Below, piece by piece: positions 8,595-17,990 of a DNA stretch of 64,000 bases. Under the pieces are notes generated by a model that was not told the origin of the DNA, did no database searches, and worked only from the letters and a program-made list of their open reading frames with translations. Within the stretch, counting starts at the first letter, position 1; each line of letters opens with the position of its first letter. The DNA is from Bacteroidaceae bacterium (GTDB lineage Bacteria > Bacteroidota > Bacteroidia > Bacteroidales > Bacteroidaceae), in contig JAFRQD010000001.1 in assembly GCA_017428785.1 (NCBI GenBank), forward strand, positions 1-64,000, read 5' to 3'. Made by a program: the position numbers and the translations under genes.

Positions 8595-11078
8595 TTATCT
8601 GTTAATCAATATTTTTTTCGTGCGCTTGTCGTTGTTAACGAGATATATGCCGGGCTTCTTCTGCTTATCCATCACAGCCTGCCCACTCATGTTATAGATA
8701 CGGCCTTCACGAGAGAAGGGACCTTCATCGGCAGGAATCTGATCTATGGAGGTTTCTATGGCTGTAAGGTCCTTAAGGGTAAAGTTGTCAAAGGAGTAGC
8801 TGAAAGTAGTCTTGTTAGAACCAATCTTCAGAGCGAAGTAGATTGTCCCTGTGGTGGTTGCTCTCCACTTCATCACACCATCCTTGTGGTTGCTTCCAAC
8901 CTTAGCCTTGGCAGACATCAAGCCGTCATAATTGGCAAGTGTGGCATCCTTCCATGAATTCAACTGCCCCATGGTATTCTCTTCTGCCAGACCGACATCG
9001 GCATAGTCTTTCGGTTTGTCAGAAACCATGAAAGCCTGAATCCAGAAGTCGCCATTGCCCTCAGTACCTTTCACTGCAACATCGGCAGAATAGGTATGCC
9101 CTGCCACCACTTCAACAGGCTGGTACACAACTGTGTTGAGCGAGTGGCTGCGTGCCGAGGAAATGCTCAGTGCCCCGCCTTCGCCGGCAGAGGGAACATT
9201 GTCAGTCGAGTTCCATATATGCTTGGTATTGTTTATTGACCCCAGCGATGCTATCTGCCATGCACCTTGAAACTCGCATTCACCGTTTGTCAGGCGGTTG
9301 CGCCCTGCGTCCTCATCCGGTTTGATTGTCTCCAGTTCCTGTTCCGTTGCCGCCTTCATATTTGAAAAGCGAAGCCAGTTGATGTTAAGGCCGCCCTTTT
9401 CTATATATATGCGGACGCGCAAGGTTCCTTGCGGCAGGATGACATTCGTGAAGGTTTTTGTGTTCCAAGTCGTATAGCCTCCTGTGGAGGACAACTTTGT
9501 AGAGGTTGTGACAGGCCGGTCATTGACAGTAATGCGCACTGTTGATGTGCCTGAGTTTATGGCATAGCGCAACTGCAGCCGCCAATTGGCAGGCTCGTTG
9601 GGATTCTCTATCGTGTACTGAAGCCATTCACCGTCCTTTGTCTCTCCCACATAATATCCGCAGCTCTTCGTATCATTAGTGCCGCTATAGACATCAACTC
9701 CGTCATTGCGATATGTCCAGCCTCTCTGCCACGAAGAATAATCCTCGCCACTATATTGATAGGAAGCATCGTCCTTGTCCCAGTAAGCCCTACCCGTAGG
9801 TCCCATGTCATAATGAGCAGCATACACATAGTCGCCAGTCTGATAAGAAGTAAACGGCAGGCATTCATCATCGAAAGGACGACGAAGAAGGGCATCGACA
9901 TAATCCGTGCGGACTGTGCAACGGCTGATGTGCTGTGCCTCAGCCCATGCCTTGCAGGCATTCCATAGTGTAGTGGACGAAGGGCTTGTGCCATTCTGCC
10001 ATTGGCTGATGACATTGTCGTAGCTGGACACACGCTTCACTTGCAGAATGGTGTTGATGTTGCTTTTCTTCATTGGCCAGCAGCTCCATCCGGCAAACTG
10101 CATCGCTTCCTCATAGAGACGGACGCAACCGGCAGTCCACGAGTTGCTGTTCTCGCCGAACTCTCCAATATAGATTGGGCAATTGTACTTTGTCGACATG
10201 TCTGCCATGTGTTGCACCTGTGAATTGGTGTTGTAAACAGCATAGCGGTGGTACTGCAAGACCATCTTGGAGTCCATCTTTGTCGAGGGGAAACCTGTGT
10301 AGTCGTTGCTGTAGGAATTGCCTTCCAGGATGACGATGTGGTTTTTGTCGACCTCGCGAATAGCCTTGATGATGGCCTTGAAGGTGTCCCACAACAGTTT
10401 GTTGCTATTGGCGAGCGTCCAGTTCGTTTCGTTGATGAGGTCGTATGCAGCCACGCACTTCTGGTCCTTGTAGCGTTCAGCTATCTTTTGCCATAAGGCA
10501 GCGAGTTTCGTCCGGTTTGCCTCGCTTTCCCATAAGGAAGGTTTGCTGGAATCGTAGTCGCAAATGTCGCCAGAAGACTGACCGCCAGGACAAGCATGCA
10601 TATCCAGAATGAGCAGGATGTTGTAGCGCTCTGCCCACACACACATGGAATCAATGCGAACGAAGCCCTCCTGCAGCCAGGTCTGTTCGCCGGCTACAGG
10701 TTCTTTCTCGATAGGCAAGGTGAAGTATTTGTAGTGCATCGGCACTCGCAAGGTATTGAAGCCTTGTTCCGAGAGGAACTTCATATCTTCTTCGCAAAAG
10801 TTGTTGTCCATCCAAAGGCGGTCGAACTCCTCTACCTTTTCCTCTCCACACACATCGGCGATCATCTTGTCGAACTTGAATTGGCGGTCCAGATTGCCGG
10901 AGGTATTCATCATGTACGGCTCGCGCACCATCCAGTTGCCGCAGTTTGTGCCGCGCAACATCAGTCTTTGGCCATCTCGGGCCAGCAGTCTTTTGCCGGA
11001 GACACGCACAAAGTTGTCGCTTGCGTTGGCGGAGAAGATGGCTGTTACAGCAACAAGCAAAAACAATAGATGTTTCAT
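8595..11078 (-). CDS. Secreted GH5 glycoside hydrolase with CBM6-type module and type IX tail
   Basis: The protein has 827 residues with a signal peptide (1-19, SANAS). The GH5 catalytic domain covers about residues 25-360. It has LRGTNCGNW near the start, the acid/base glutamate in YDLINETNW (about 217) and the nucleophile in YIGEFGEN (about 306). A CBM6-like beta-sandwich follows (about 430-575, GEWLQY... and INWLRFS at its end). A second beta-rich carbohydrate-binding-like segment covers about 595-765. The end IYNMSGQAV...GIYLVNN...KKILINR looks like a type IX sorting tail. The family covers endo-beta-glycanases, so the substrate is not decidable from sequence. The gene is 30 bp downstream of the S9 peptidase gene and probably cotranscribed with it. 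Confidence 0.88.
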   Translation of the reverse strand: MKHLLFLLVAVTAIFSANASDNFVRVSGKRLLARDGQRLMLRGTNCGNWMVREPYMMNTSGNLDRQFKFDKMIADVCGEEKVEEFDRLWMDNNFCEEDMKFLSEQGFNTLRVPMHYKYFTLPIEKEPVAGEQTWLQEGFVRIDSMCVWAERYNILLILDMHACPGGQSSGDICDYDSSKPSLWESEANRTKLAALWQKIAERYKDQKCVAAYDLINETNWTLANSNKLLWDTFKAIIKAIREVDKNHIVILEGNSYSNDYTGFPSTKMDSKMVLQYHRYAVYNTNSQVQHMADMSTKYNCPIYIGEFGENSNSWTAGCVRLYEEAMQFAGWSCWPMKKSNINTILQVKRVSSYDNVISQWQNGTSPSSTTLWNACKAWAEAQHISRCTVRTDYVDALLRRPFDDECLPFTSYQTGDYVYAAHYDMGPTGRAYWDKDDASYQYSGEDYSSWQRGWTYRNDGVDVYSGTNDTKSCGYYVGETKDGEWLQYTIENPNEPANWRLQLRYAINSGTSTVRITVNDRPVTTSTKLSSTGGYTTWNTKTFTNVILPQGTLRVRIYIEKGGLNINWLRFSNMKAATEQELETIKPDEDAGRNRLTNGECEFQGAWQIASLGSINNTKHIWNSTDNVPSAGEGGALSISSARSHSLNTVVYQPVEVVAGHTYSADVAVKGTEGNGDFWIQAFMVSDKPKDYADVGLAEENTMGQLNSWKDATLANYDGLMSAKAKVGSNHKDGVMKWRATTTGTIYFALKIGSNKTTFSYSFDNFTLKDLTAIETSIDQIPADEGPFSREGRIYNMSGQAVMDKQKKPGIYLVNNDKRTKKILINR

Positions 11079-11108
11079 TTTCTTGTCTATCAGTTCAAGT
11101 TCATTTAG

Positions 11109-13583
11109 CTATTTCAGGTTCTTTTCCGGATACATTGTGTTCCACCAGGTCGGGTCATCTTGCAGCCAACGGGCGAACCAGGCCATGATGCTGTCGTGCC
11201 AGCGGATGCGCTTGTTGTAGTTGAGGATGTGGTGGTTCTCGCCCTCCACCGTGATGAAGGCACATTCGCGACCAAGCAACTTGAGGGCTGTAAACATCTG
11301 TATGCTCTCGTTGATAGGAACGTTGGTGTCTGCGCCGCCATGCATGAAGAGGATGGGCGTGTGCACCTTGTCGGCATTGAAGAGCGGGGCGTGTCCGCTA
11401 TAGAGCTCCATGTTGTTCCAAGGGTAGGAGTGTGCCGCAGAGGTCGTGCTGTAGGAATAGCCCCAATAGCCATAGCCCCAATAGCTGGCGGGATTGCTGA
11501 TGCCGGCATGACTCATGGCGGCGGCAAAGATGTCGGTCACTGTCTGCAGATACATCGTCATAAAGCCGCCGTAGCTTGCTCCCATGCAACCAATCTTGTC
11601 GGCTTTCACGAAGGGATGTTCCTTGCAGAATTGCTTGGTGCCCTGAATGATGTCGTCGGCTGTATAGTCGCCATAGGCATTGACATGACGCGAAGCGAAC
11701 TCTTGGCCGAAACCGCTGCAACCCGATGGCTGAATGAGGTAAACCACATAGCCCATCGCAGCCCATTCCTGGAAGTTGTAGTAGCTGTCGAGCAGTCGTC
11801 CCACAGGAGAACAGCCGCCGTAGTAATAGACGAGCATGGGATATTGCTTTGTCTCGTCGAAGAAAGGCGGCAGGAAGTAGCAGCCGTAGATAGTGTCGCC
11901 GCGCTCGGCCTTGAAGTTCCAGTCGCGGCATTCGCCAAGTTGGATGTCCTTAAGCCGCGTCGGGTTAATGTCGCAAAGTACGCGCTCCTTGCCTGTCTTG
12001 AGGTCGCGCAGCCAGCATCGGTCTGTGCTCATGCTGCTCTCGCCGATGTAAGCGAGGAAAGGTTTCTCTTCTGAAAGGCTGAAGCTACTATATATATAAG
12101 GTTCGGAGAGAAAGACCCTCTCTATCTCCCCCTTAAAGGGGGAGGACTGCCTCCCTTTAAGGGAGGGGTTGATGCGATAGAGGCTTTTCAGGTCGCGGTT
12201 CTCACATAGGGCATAAATCATGCCGTCCTGTTCCGACCATTGATAGGAGGTGACGGACGGGTCGAAGTCGCGTGTTGGACAGCTTATCTCCTTTGTCTCG
12301 AGGTTGATGAGGAAAAGCTCGTATTCGTAGCTGCTGGGTATCTTGTCTTTTGGAAGCGTGTTGCCGATACCGCCAAGAGCCTCGGGGCTTCCTGTCAAGG
12401 AGACGTATTTCTCGTCGGGCGAGAACTGGAACGAGCCGATAAAGCCATCGTGACGAACCAGCGTGTCGGCTGTTCCTGTCTTCATGTCAAGCAGGAGCAG
12501 GTCGGTGAACTCGAAGGGACGTTCCGTCAGTTTCTCAGAGCGGATGGAAACGAGGAAGCGGCTCGCGTCCTTATTGGGAATGACATAAACGTTTCGGGCG
12601 CCTTTGGTGATGGGTGTCGTGATGCCTGTCTCGATGTCATAGAGCGAGTAGTTACGGCGGTTGCGATAGCCTGGCTGACGGTCGTCAGGCTCAAGGATTT
12701 GATGTACGTCCTTGTTCTTCTCCTCGGGCACCTTCTCGTCGATGGTGACGAGGAAATGCTTCAGGTCGTCAGTCAGCCAAGCGTATCCCTTGCCTGTGTA
12801 TTTGCCGATGAATGTCTTCTCGCCCGTCTTGGGGTCAACGGTCTCGTAGCAACGAGTGCCCTCTTTCTCGCGATAGCTTCGGAGGTAGCGGTCGCCTTTT
12901 GGAAGCCACCTTTGGAAGCCATCGAGGCTGAACTCCTTGCCGGTCGCGAGGTCGATGAAGATGTCCTTGCCTTCCGTTTCGCCACCCTTGTAAGTGATGT
13001 TCTTGTGGATGCGGACATACTTGCCCGAGCTGGAGAGCTCCACGCCATTGATGCGCTCGCCATGCATCATGTCGGCGTTCGTCCAGTAGCGCTTGCCTTC
13101 GGGATTGATTTCGAGAGCCTGCTCGCTTTCTACAGAGACCCGAAGCGTGTCGGGATTGTCGCCTTTGCGAAGCAGCTTGATGCAGACCTCATGCCGACCG
13201 GGAACCAGCTCGAAGTCGCCGCCCTGCTCGTTGCCATCAATGAAGAGCTTGTGCTTGCTCTCGCACTTCACATCGACCTTGCCCTTTGCAAAGCCCGTGT
13301 TTTGGATGGAAAAACCAGCGAAATAGAAACCCTCGCCATCGATAGAGAAGGGGAGACTTCTTTCCTCTCCCTTAGGGAAGCTTGGGATGGGGCTTTCCAT
13401 GAAGGCCTCATCAAGGTCTATCCGCTTGCCCTCCGAGTCAAGAGAGTCGGTCATCAAAGGTGTTGTCATGGGATAAGGCCCAACCAGACGGATGTTGTTG
13501 ACGTCTATTGTTTCTGCTGCCAATGCCAATGGCAAAGCTATAAAGCAAGCAGTAAGTTGAATAAATGGTTTCATAATGTTCAA
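11109..13583 (-). CDS. S9 family prolyl oligopeptidase-like serine peptidase (DPP IV type)
   Basis: Exported peptidase with a signal sequence (about 1-23), a DPP IV-type beta-propeller (about 130-560) and an alpha/beta hydrolase domain. Catalytic residues are visible: Ser in GCMGASYGGF (about 669), Asp in HGGADTNVP (about 751) and His in GENHHIL (about 784). Members remove dipeptides or cleave peptides in the periplasm. The ATG at 13583 or the one at 13574 could be used. Two palindromic inserts are read in frame, one near residues 62-75 (SPIPSFPKGEERS) and one near 470-490 (PSLKGRQSSPFKGEIER). The gene lies between relA (46 bp) and the GH5 gene (30 bp). Confidence 0.92.
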   Translation of the reverse strand: MNIMKPFIQLTACFIALPLALAAETIDVNNIRLVGPYPMTTPLMTDSLDSEGKRIDLDEAFMESPIPSFPKGEERSLPFSIDGEGFYFAGFSIQNTGFAKGKVDVKCESKHKLFIDGNEQGGDFELVPGRHEVCIKLLRKGDNPDTLRVSVESEQALEINPEGKRYWTNADMMHGERINGVELSSSGKYVRIHKNITYKGGETEGKDIFIDLATGKEFSLDGFQRWLPKGDRYLRSYREKEGTRCYETVDPKTGEKTFIGKYTGKGYAWLTDDLKHFLVTIDEKVPEEKNKDVHQILEPDDRQPGYRNRRNYSLYDIETGITTPITKGARNVYVIPNKDASRFLVSIRSEKLTERPFEFTDLLLLDMKTGTADTLVRHDGFIGSFQFSPDEKYVSLTGSPEALGGIGNTLPKDKIPSSYEYELFLINLETKEISCPTRDFDPSVTSYQWSEQDGMIYALCENRDLKSLYRINPSLKGRQSSPFKGEIERVFLSEPYIYSSFSLSEEKPFLAYIGESSMSTDRCWLRDLKTGKERVLCDINPTRLKDIQLGECRDWNFKAERGDTIYGCYFLPPFFDETKQYPMLVYYYGGCSPVGRLLDSYYNFQEWAAMGYVVYLIQPSGCSGFGQEFASRHVNAYGDYTADDIIQGTKQFCKEHPFVKADKIGCMGASYGGFMTMYLQTVTDIFAAAMSHAGISNPASYWGYGYWGYSYSTTSAAHSYPWNNMELYSGHAPLFNADKVHTPILFMHGGADTNVPINESIQMFTALKLLGRECAFITVEGENHHILNYNKRIRWHDSIMAWFARWLQDDPTWWNTMYPEKNLK
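12112..12174. repeat. Paired palindromic repeats inside the S9 peptidase gene
   Basis: CCCCCTTAAAGGGGGAG and CTCCCTTTAAGGGAGG are each self-complementary. They fall in the propeller coding region and keep the frame. Confidence 0.65.
13357..13405. repeat. Palindromic repeat near the 5' end of the S9 peptidase gene
   Basis: CTCTCCCTTAGGGAAGCTTGGGATGGGG belongs to the same C-run/G-run family and encodes a Pro/Ser/Gly/Lys-rich stretch. It is less symmetrical than the other copies. Confidence 0.4.
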
Positions 13584-13628
13584 TATTCAATCTTCAATTT
13601 CAATTTTCAATTATCAATTTTCAATGTC
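13584..13628. repeat. TTCAATTTTCAAT short tandem repeat upstream of the S9 peptidase gene
   Basis: Six or more degenerate 7-8 bp units (TTCAATA, TTCAATC, TTCAATT) fill the 46-bp gap between relA and the S9 start. The same repeat type is at 16204-16266. Confidence 0.55.
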
Positions 13629-13629
13629 A

Positions 13630-15861
13630 TCAGCTTCTTGTTACATTCTTTACGCCCTTTACCGTTTTGAGCTTCTTGATAAGTTGTTGCAGGCGGCTGG
13701 TGTCGTCGAGCATGACGGTGAGGGAACCGTTGAAGAGGCCGTCGTTGCTGTCGATGCTGATGCTTCGGAGCAGGATCTTCTCTTCCTTACTTATTATATT
13801 AGTGATGTTGTTGATGATGCCGATGTCGTCGTTGCCGATGACGCGGAGTGTGATGGGGTACTGACTTCCTCGCTTTCCTGCCCATTTTGCTTTGACGATT
13901 CTGTAGCCGAATCGTTGGCGAAGCTGAGGGGCGTTGGGGCAGTCCTCACGATGAATCTTGATGCCGCCGCCGCTTGTCACAAAGCCGAAGACGGCATCGC
14001 CATAAACAGGCTGACAACATTTCGCCATCTGGAAGTCGAGGCCTTTCAGGTTCTGGTCGATGACAAGGACATCGGAAGCCCCAGAGCCTCCTCCGTCCGC
14101 TCCCATAGAGGGGTGAACGGATGTCATGACGAACTGGTCGGCGCTTTGTGTAGGCGCCTGTTTCTCGGCTTCTCCATGGTCGAAACGCTGTTGCTGAGCA
14201 TAGGCCTCGAGCACGGTGTTCATGTCGAGCTTGCCGTCGGCCAAAGCAGCATAGAACTCGGTCACGATGCGATAGCCGAGTTTCGTCATGGTATGCATCA
14301 GGACGGGCTCCTCATAGTCCAGCTTCTTGTTCTTCATCTTGCGCTCCAACTCCTCTTTCGCAAGCAGGGCCTGTCGGCTCTCCATCTCCTTGAGGCTTTG
14401 GCGAACCTTTGCTCTTGCCCGAGTTGTCGTGACGATATTGAGCCAATCCTGTTTGGGCGACTGATTGCTGCTGGTCAGTATTTCAACCTGGTCGCCGCTT
14501 TGAAGCTTCTGCCGAATCGTGACATTCTTGCCGCCGATGCGAGCGCCGACACATTGATTGCCTACCTTTGAATGGATGTGATAAGCGAAGTCGAGCACAG
14601 TAGCCCCCATCGGAAGCTTGAAGATGTCGCCTTTTGGCGTAAAGACAAACACCTCGTCTTCCTTCAGGTCGAGACGGAACTGGTCCATCAATTGTGCATC
14701 ATCGTTCGTTTCGAGCGCACTTCGAACGCCTGCCAGCCATTCTTCGATGCCGCTTTGGCCGCTCTTCACGCCCTTGTATCGCCAATGTGCCGCAAGGCCG
14801 TGCTCAGCAATGTCGTCCATCCTTTCTGTGCGAATCTGCACCTCAACCCATTTCTGCTCTGGTCCGAGAACGGTGATGTGGAGACTCTCGTAGCCATTGC
14901 TCTTGGGCACAGAAAGCCAGTCGCGCATTCGCTTCGGGTTGCTTTGATACATATCTGTGATGATGCTGAACACTTGCCAGCACTCCATCTTCTCCTTTTC
15001 TGGCGGTGAATCGAGGATGATGCGGATGGCAAAGAGGTCGTAGACACCATTCACGTCCACTTGTTGCTTCTGCATCTTCTGCCAAATAGAGTGGATGCTC
15101 TTCGTCCTGCCCTTCATGTGATAGTGCAGGCCTGCGGCTTTCAATTTCTCGTCGATAGGCTTCAGGAAGCGTTCGATGTAGGCATCACGACTGCGTTTCG
15201 TCTCGTTCAGCTTCTCCTTTATGTGGTAGTAGGCATCATGCTCCAAGTACTTGAGGCTGAGGTCTTCCAGTTCGCTCTTGAGCTTATAGAGGCCGAGCTT
15301 GTGGGCAAGAGGAGCATAGAGATAAGCCGCCTCCATTGCAACCTGCTTTTGCGCCTCGATGTTCTTCGTGTCCTTTATCTGACGCATGATGCAGACACGA
15401 TTTGCAATCATGATGAGGATGACGCGCATGTCTTCTGCAAAGGTGACGAGCAGGCTTCGGAAGTTGTCGCCCTTCACCGTCGCACTCTTGGCGTAGAGTT
15501 CGCGAATACGCATCAAGCCATGCAGGATGTTTGCAACCTCATCGCCGAAGTCCTTGCGAATGTCGTCGAGAGAAGCTGCTCCGCTCATGACTGCGGAATT
15601 GAGGAGCACACCCAAAATGCTGCCTCGCGAAAGGCCAATCTCCTGACCTACGACGAGAGCCGTCTCCAAGTCGCTCAGAATAGGATTGATGCCAAAGGCG
15701 TCCCTGCTGAGCAAACCCGTTTCAGCGGCACGAACCAAGTGAGCCTGAATCTTGGCTTCGTCCCCATCTTTGATTGCTTCAGCGGCAATCGTGAAAAGTT
15801 GCTTGTGAATGGCTTCCAAGCGCTCTCGTTCCTGGTCGGTAAAGAAGTTTTCAATCTTCAT
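13630..15861 (-). CDS. relA: RelA/SpoT family (p)ppGpp synthetase with a degenerate hydrolase domain
   Basis: Long RSH protein (743 residues). The N-terminal HD-hydrolase region is present, but the metal-binding HDxxED motif is missing: residues 88-93 read NSAVMS. The first metal histidine also appears replaced (NP at 59-60). The synthetase domain is intact, with GRTKSIHSIWQKM, YDLFAIRI, KRMRDW, NGYESLHITV and VQIRTERMDDIAEHGLAAHW. A TGS domain (VFVFTPKGDIFKLPMGATVLDFAY) and a C-terminal ACT domain complete it. It is therefore predicted to make but not degrade the alarmone, so another SpoT-like protein should exist in the genome. The gene is first in the minus-strand run down to tcdA. Confidence 0.92.
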   Translation of the reverse strand: MKIENFFTDQERERLEAIHKQLFTIAAEAIKDGDEAKIQAHLVRAAETGLLSRDAFGINPILSDLETALVVGQEIGLSRGSILGVLLNSAVMSGAASLDDIRKDFGDEVANILHGLMRIRELYAKSATVKGDNFRSLLVTFAEDMRVILIMIANRVCIMRQIKDTKNIEAQKQVAMEAAYLYAPLAHKLGLYKLKSELEDLSLKYLEHDAYYHIKEKLNETKRSRDAYIERFLKPIDEKLKAAGLHYHMKGRTKSIHSIWQKMQKQQVDVNGVYDLFAIRIILDSPPEKEKMECWQVFSIITDMYQSNPKRMRDWLSVPKSNGYESLHITVLGPEQKWVEVQIRTERMDDIAEHGLAAHWRYKGVKSGQSGIEEWLAGVRSALETNDDAQLMDQFRLDLKEDEVFVFTPKGDIFKLPMGATVLDFAYHIHSKVGNQCVGARIGGKNVTIRQKLQSGDQVEILTSSNQSPKQDWLNIVTTTRARAKVRQSLKEMESRQALLAKEELERKMKNKKLDYEEPVLMHTMTKLGYRIVTEFYAALADGKLDMNTVLEAYAQQQRFDHGEAEKQAPTQSADQFVMTSVHPSMGADGGGSGASDVLVIDQNLKGLDFQMAKCCQPVYGDAVFGFVTSGGGIKIHREDCPNAPQLRQRFGYRIVKAKWAGKRGSQYPITLRVIGNDDIGIINNITNIISKEEKILLRSISIDSNDGLFNGSLTVMLDDTSRLQQLIKKLKTVKGVKNVTRS

Positions 15862-15889
15862 CTCGTGCTACATTATTACATTTCGGGCA

Positions 15890-15927
15890 CAAAGATACGA
15901 AAAAAAGTTTAGAGTTTAGAGTTTTTA
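15890..15927 (-). promoter_or_regulatory. relA promoter overlapped by a heptamer repeat
   Basis: TATCTTTG on the minus strand (plus 15890-15897) is a full -7 match 28 bp before the relA ATG. The place of the -33 element is filled by GTTTAGA tandem copies (15907-15926), so no TTTG is present at normal spacing. Confidence 0.5.
15907..15926. repeat. GTTTAGA heptamer repeat upstream of relA
   Basis: Nearly three copies of GTTTAGA. The same heptamer occurs before the GH20 gene (32627-32655) and before asnS (59516-59552). Confidence 0.6.
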
Positions 15928-16287
15928 CTTATTCTTTTGCATAGGTGTCCGATTAAAGTTACAACCTCCCCCTTCTACGAACTTATTCATTGATGTTTCG
16001 GACGAGAGCTGACTCAAGCCACGAAGAGACGACACCCACGCGTGAACAGTTGTAAAATCTACACGAGGATTTGATGAAATCTACACGAGGATTTGTTGAA
16101 ATCCACACGAGGATTTTCCGAAGTCGACGTGTGCCGAGCCATACCCTGAAGAGTGAGGCGTGTCTTTGATTTCATATAGATATGGTTTTTTCTTCAGACT
16201 TCCCTCATTTTTTCAATCTTCAATTTTCAATCATCAATTTTCCATCTTCAACTTTCAATTTCCATTTTTTGTGTCTTTGCAAGCAGA
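15928..16287. other. Intergenic stretch between relA and the IS21 element
   Basis: No coding sequence is supported. It holds the motif CATAGGTGTCCG at 15941-15952, which also precedes the 285-bp repeat at 36974 and may be a relic of its left end. It also holds a 22-bp array at 16036-16145 and TTCAATTTTCAA-type repeats at 16204-16266. Confidence 0.6.
16036..16145 (+). repeat. 22-bp tandem array F (5 units)
   Basis: Units start at 16036, 16058, 16080, 16102 and 16124. The middle three are nearly identical (YACACGAGGATTT core). The fifth (GACGTGTGCCGAGCC) matches the fourth unit of the array at 27801, so unit order is shared between the two loci. Confidence 0.75.
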
Positions 16288-16409
16288 TGTAAATAGTAAT
16301 TGAAAAGTATACCACCATAATAATCGAAAAGGGTACCACGTAGACCAGGGTTTTACGTTATATATATGGTAGCTCAGAAGGGCGCTGTAATTGTATAATC
16401 AGTTAAAAC

Positions 16410-17990
16410 ATGGTAGACATGGACAAGAAAGAACAAATCCTCCATTACCATCGCATTGATGGTTTGAGTCAGCGGGAGATAGCCCGCAGAGTTGGTGTCA
16501 GCAGGAAGGCCGTCAAGCGCTACATCACGGAGTGTGAGACTCTGGCGCAGGCAGATCCTGAAGATGGGATTAACATGTGTTTGGCCAGTGAGCCTAAGTA
16601 TCCTACCCGTAAGATTGAGCGTACTCGCTTGACGGAGCCCGTGTGTGCAGAGATTGAGTATTGGCTCGGCGAAAATGCGAAGCGCAGACTGACAGGTATG
16701 CGCAAGCAATGTCTGAAAAAACAGGACATCCACCGCGCGCTGATAGAAAAGGGATTCAACATCAGCTATTCGAGTGTCTGCAAGTACATCCAACAGCGCA
16801 AGGCAGAGAAGTCAAAGAAGCCAAAGGACGTTTTTGTCAAGCAGTATTATGAGCCGGGAGAAGAGTGCGAGTTTGACTGGGGCGAGGTCAAACTACGCAT
16901 AGGCGGGAAGCCTGTCACGTTTACGATGGCCGTATTCGCCTTGTGCCACAGCGAAGGTCTCTGGGCCTACCTTTTCCGCCATCAGGACAACCTTGCCTTC
17001 ATGGAGTCACACCGTAATTTCTTCCATGACGTACATGGTGTGCCTCGCACGATGGTATACGACAACATGAAGGTGGCCGTCATCCTCAAACCGGACGGGA
17101 AGAAACCCACCGAGACACTGCTGCGTATGTGCGCATTCTATGGCTTCGGATACCGCTTCTGCAATGCACGTGCAGGATGGGAGAAGGGACATGTGGAGCG
17201 TAGTGTGGACTACGTCAGGGGACGTGCCTTTACTACCCGTGTGGACTTTGACTCCATCCAGAGTGCACAGCAGTGGCTGAGCCGCATATGCGACAATATC
17301 AATAAGGAGAGCGGCAGCATCGCTACGGGTAATAAGCAGGAGGCCCTGCGCAGGGACATGGAGTGTATGCTGCACTTCCCCGGTGACTTTGGGTGCTTCG
17401 ACCTGCTTCAATGCACGGCGGACAAGCAGTCCACCATATCTGTCAAGGGATGCCATTACTCTGTACCCGACCACCTCGCAGGAGAGTCTGTAGTCGTGCA
17501 GTTCTATAGCGAGAAGATCCGTGTCTATGACTCAGCCCACAAGAAGGTGGCAGAGCATGAACGAAGCTACTCTAACGGCTCATGGACGTTTGATATCAAC
17601 CATTATATAAACACCCTGATGAAGAAGCCTGGTGCACTAAAGGGCTCTATCGCCCTCCGTCAGATGCCCGATAAAATGCGTGAGCTCTTCCGTGTGCACT
17701 TTGAGGACAGCGGGAAGGACTTCCTCAAACTGCTCAAGTACTGCAGGGAGAAGTCGTATGACTACAAGGACATACTGGATGCGGTGAGGAAGATACGCAT
17801 GCGAGGTGCAAGGCATATCAATTTTGACCAGATAAAGGTGGCTTTGGAGACAAGGGATGACAAACCTCTTGTATTCACGGACAGCCAAAGGACTGACGAC
17901 TTTTTGGAGATAGAGCTTGGCAGTGAGGATGTGCTGTCACAGCTTGACAGCATCATGCAAGGCAGAGCAGGAAGGAGGGACAGACTATGA
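16410..17990 (+). CDS. istA: IS21 transposase IstA
   Basis: The protein has 526 residues. An N-terminal helix-turn-helix (LSQREIARRVGVSRKAVKRYI, about 15-36) precedes the integrase core. The DDE residues are visible: Asp156 in EFDWGEV, Asp218 in VYDNMKV and Glu263 in KGHVERSVDY. The C-terminal beta-barrel region is full length. It overlaps istB by 4 bp (ATGA), the usual IS21 arrangement for coupled translation. Confidence 0.95.
   Translation: MVDMDKKEQILHYHRIDGLSQREIARRVGVSRKAVKRYITECETLAQADPEDGINMCLASEPKYPTRKIERTRLTEPVCAEIEYWLGENAKRRLTGMRKQCLKKQDIHRALIEKGFNISYSSVCKYIQQRKAEKSKKPKDVFVKQYYEPGEECEFDWGEVKLRIGGKPVTFTMAVFALCHSEGLWAYLFRHQDNLAFMESHRNFFHDVHGVPRTMVYDNMKVAVILKPDGKKPTETLLRMCAFYGFGYRFCNARAGWEKGHVERSVDYVRGRAFTTRVDFDSIQSAQQWLSRICDNINKESGSIATGNKQEALRRDMECMLHFPGDFGCFDLLQCTADKQSTISVKGCHYSVPDHLAGESVVVQFYSEKIRVYDSAHKKVAEHERSYSNGSWTFDINHYINTLMKKPGALKGSIALRQMPDKMRELFRVHFEDSGKDFLKLLKYCREKSYDYKDILDAVRKIRMRGARHINFDQIKVALETRDDKPLVFTDSQRTDDFLEIELGSEDVLSQLDSIMQGRAGRRDRL

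Noticed and set aside
12240..13670. Long plus-strand frame opposite the S9 peptidase gene
   Set aside because: It lies antisense to a protein with an intact catalytic triad. It has no domain, no ribosome site and no promoter.
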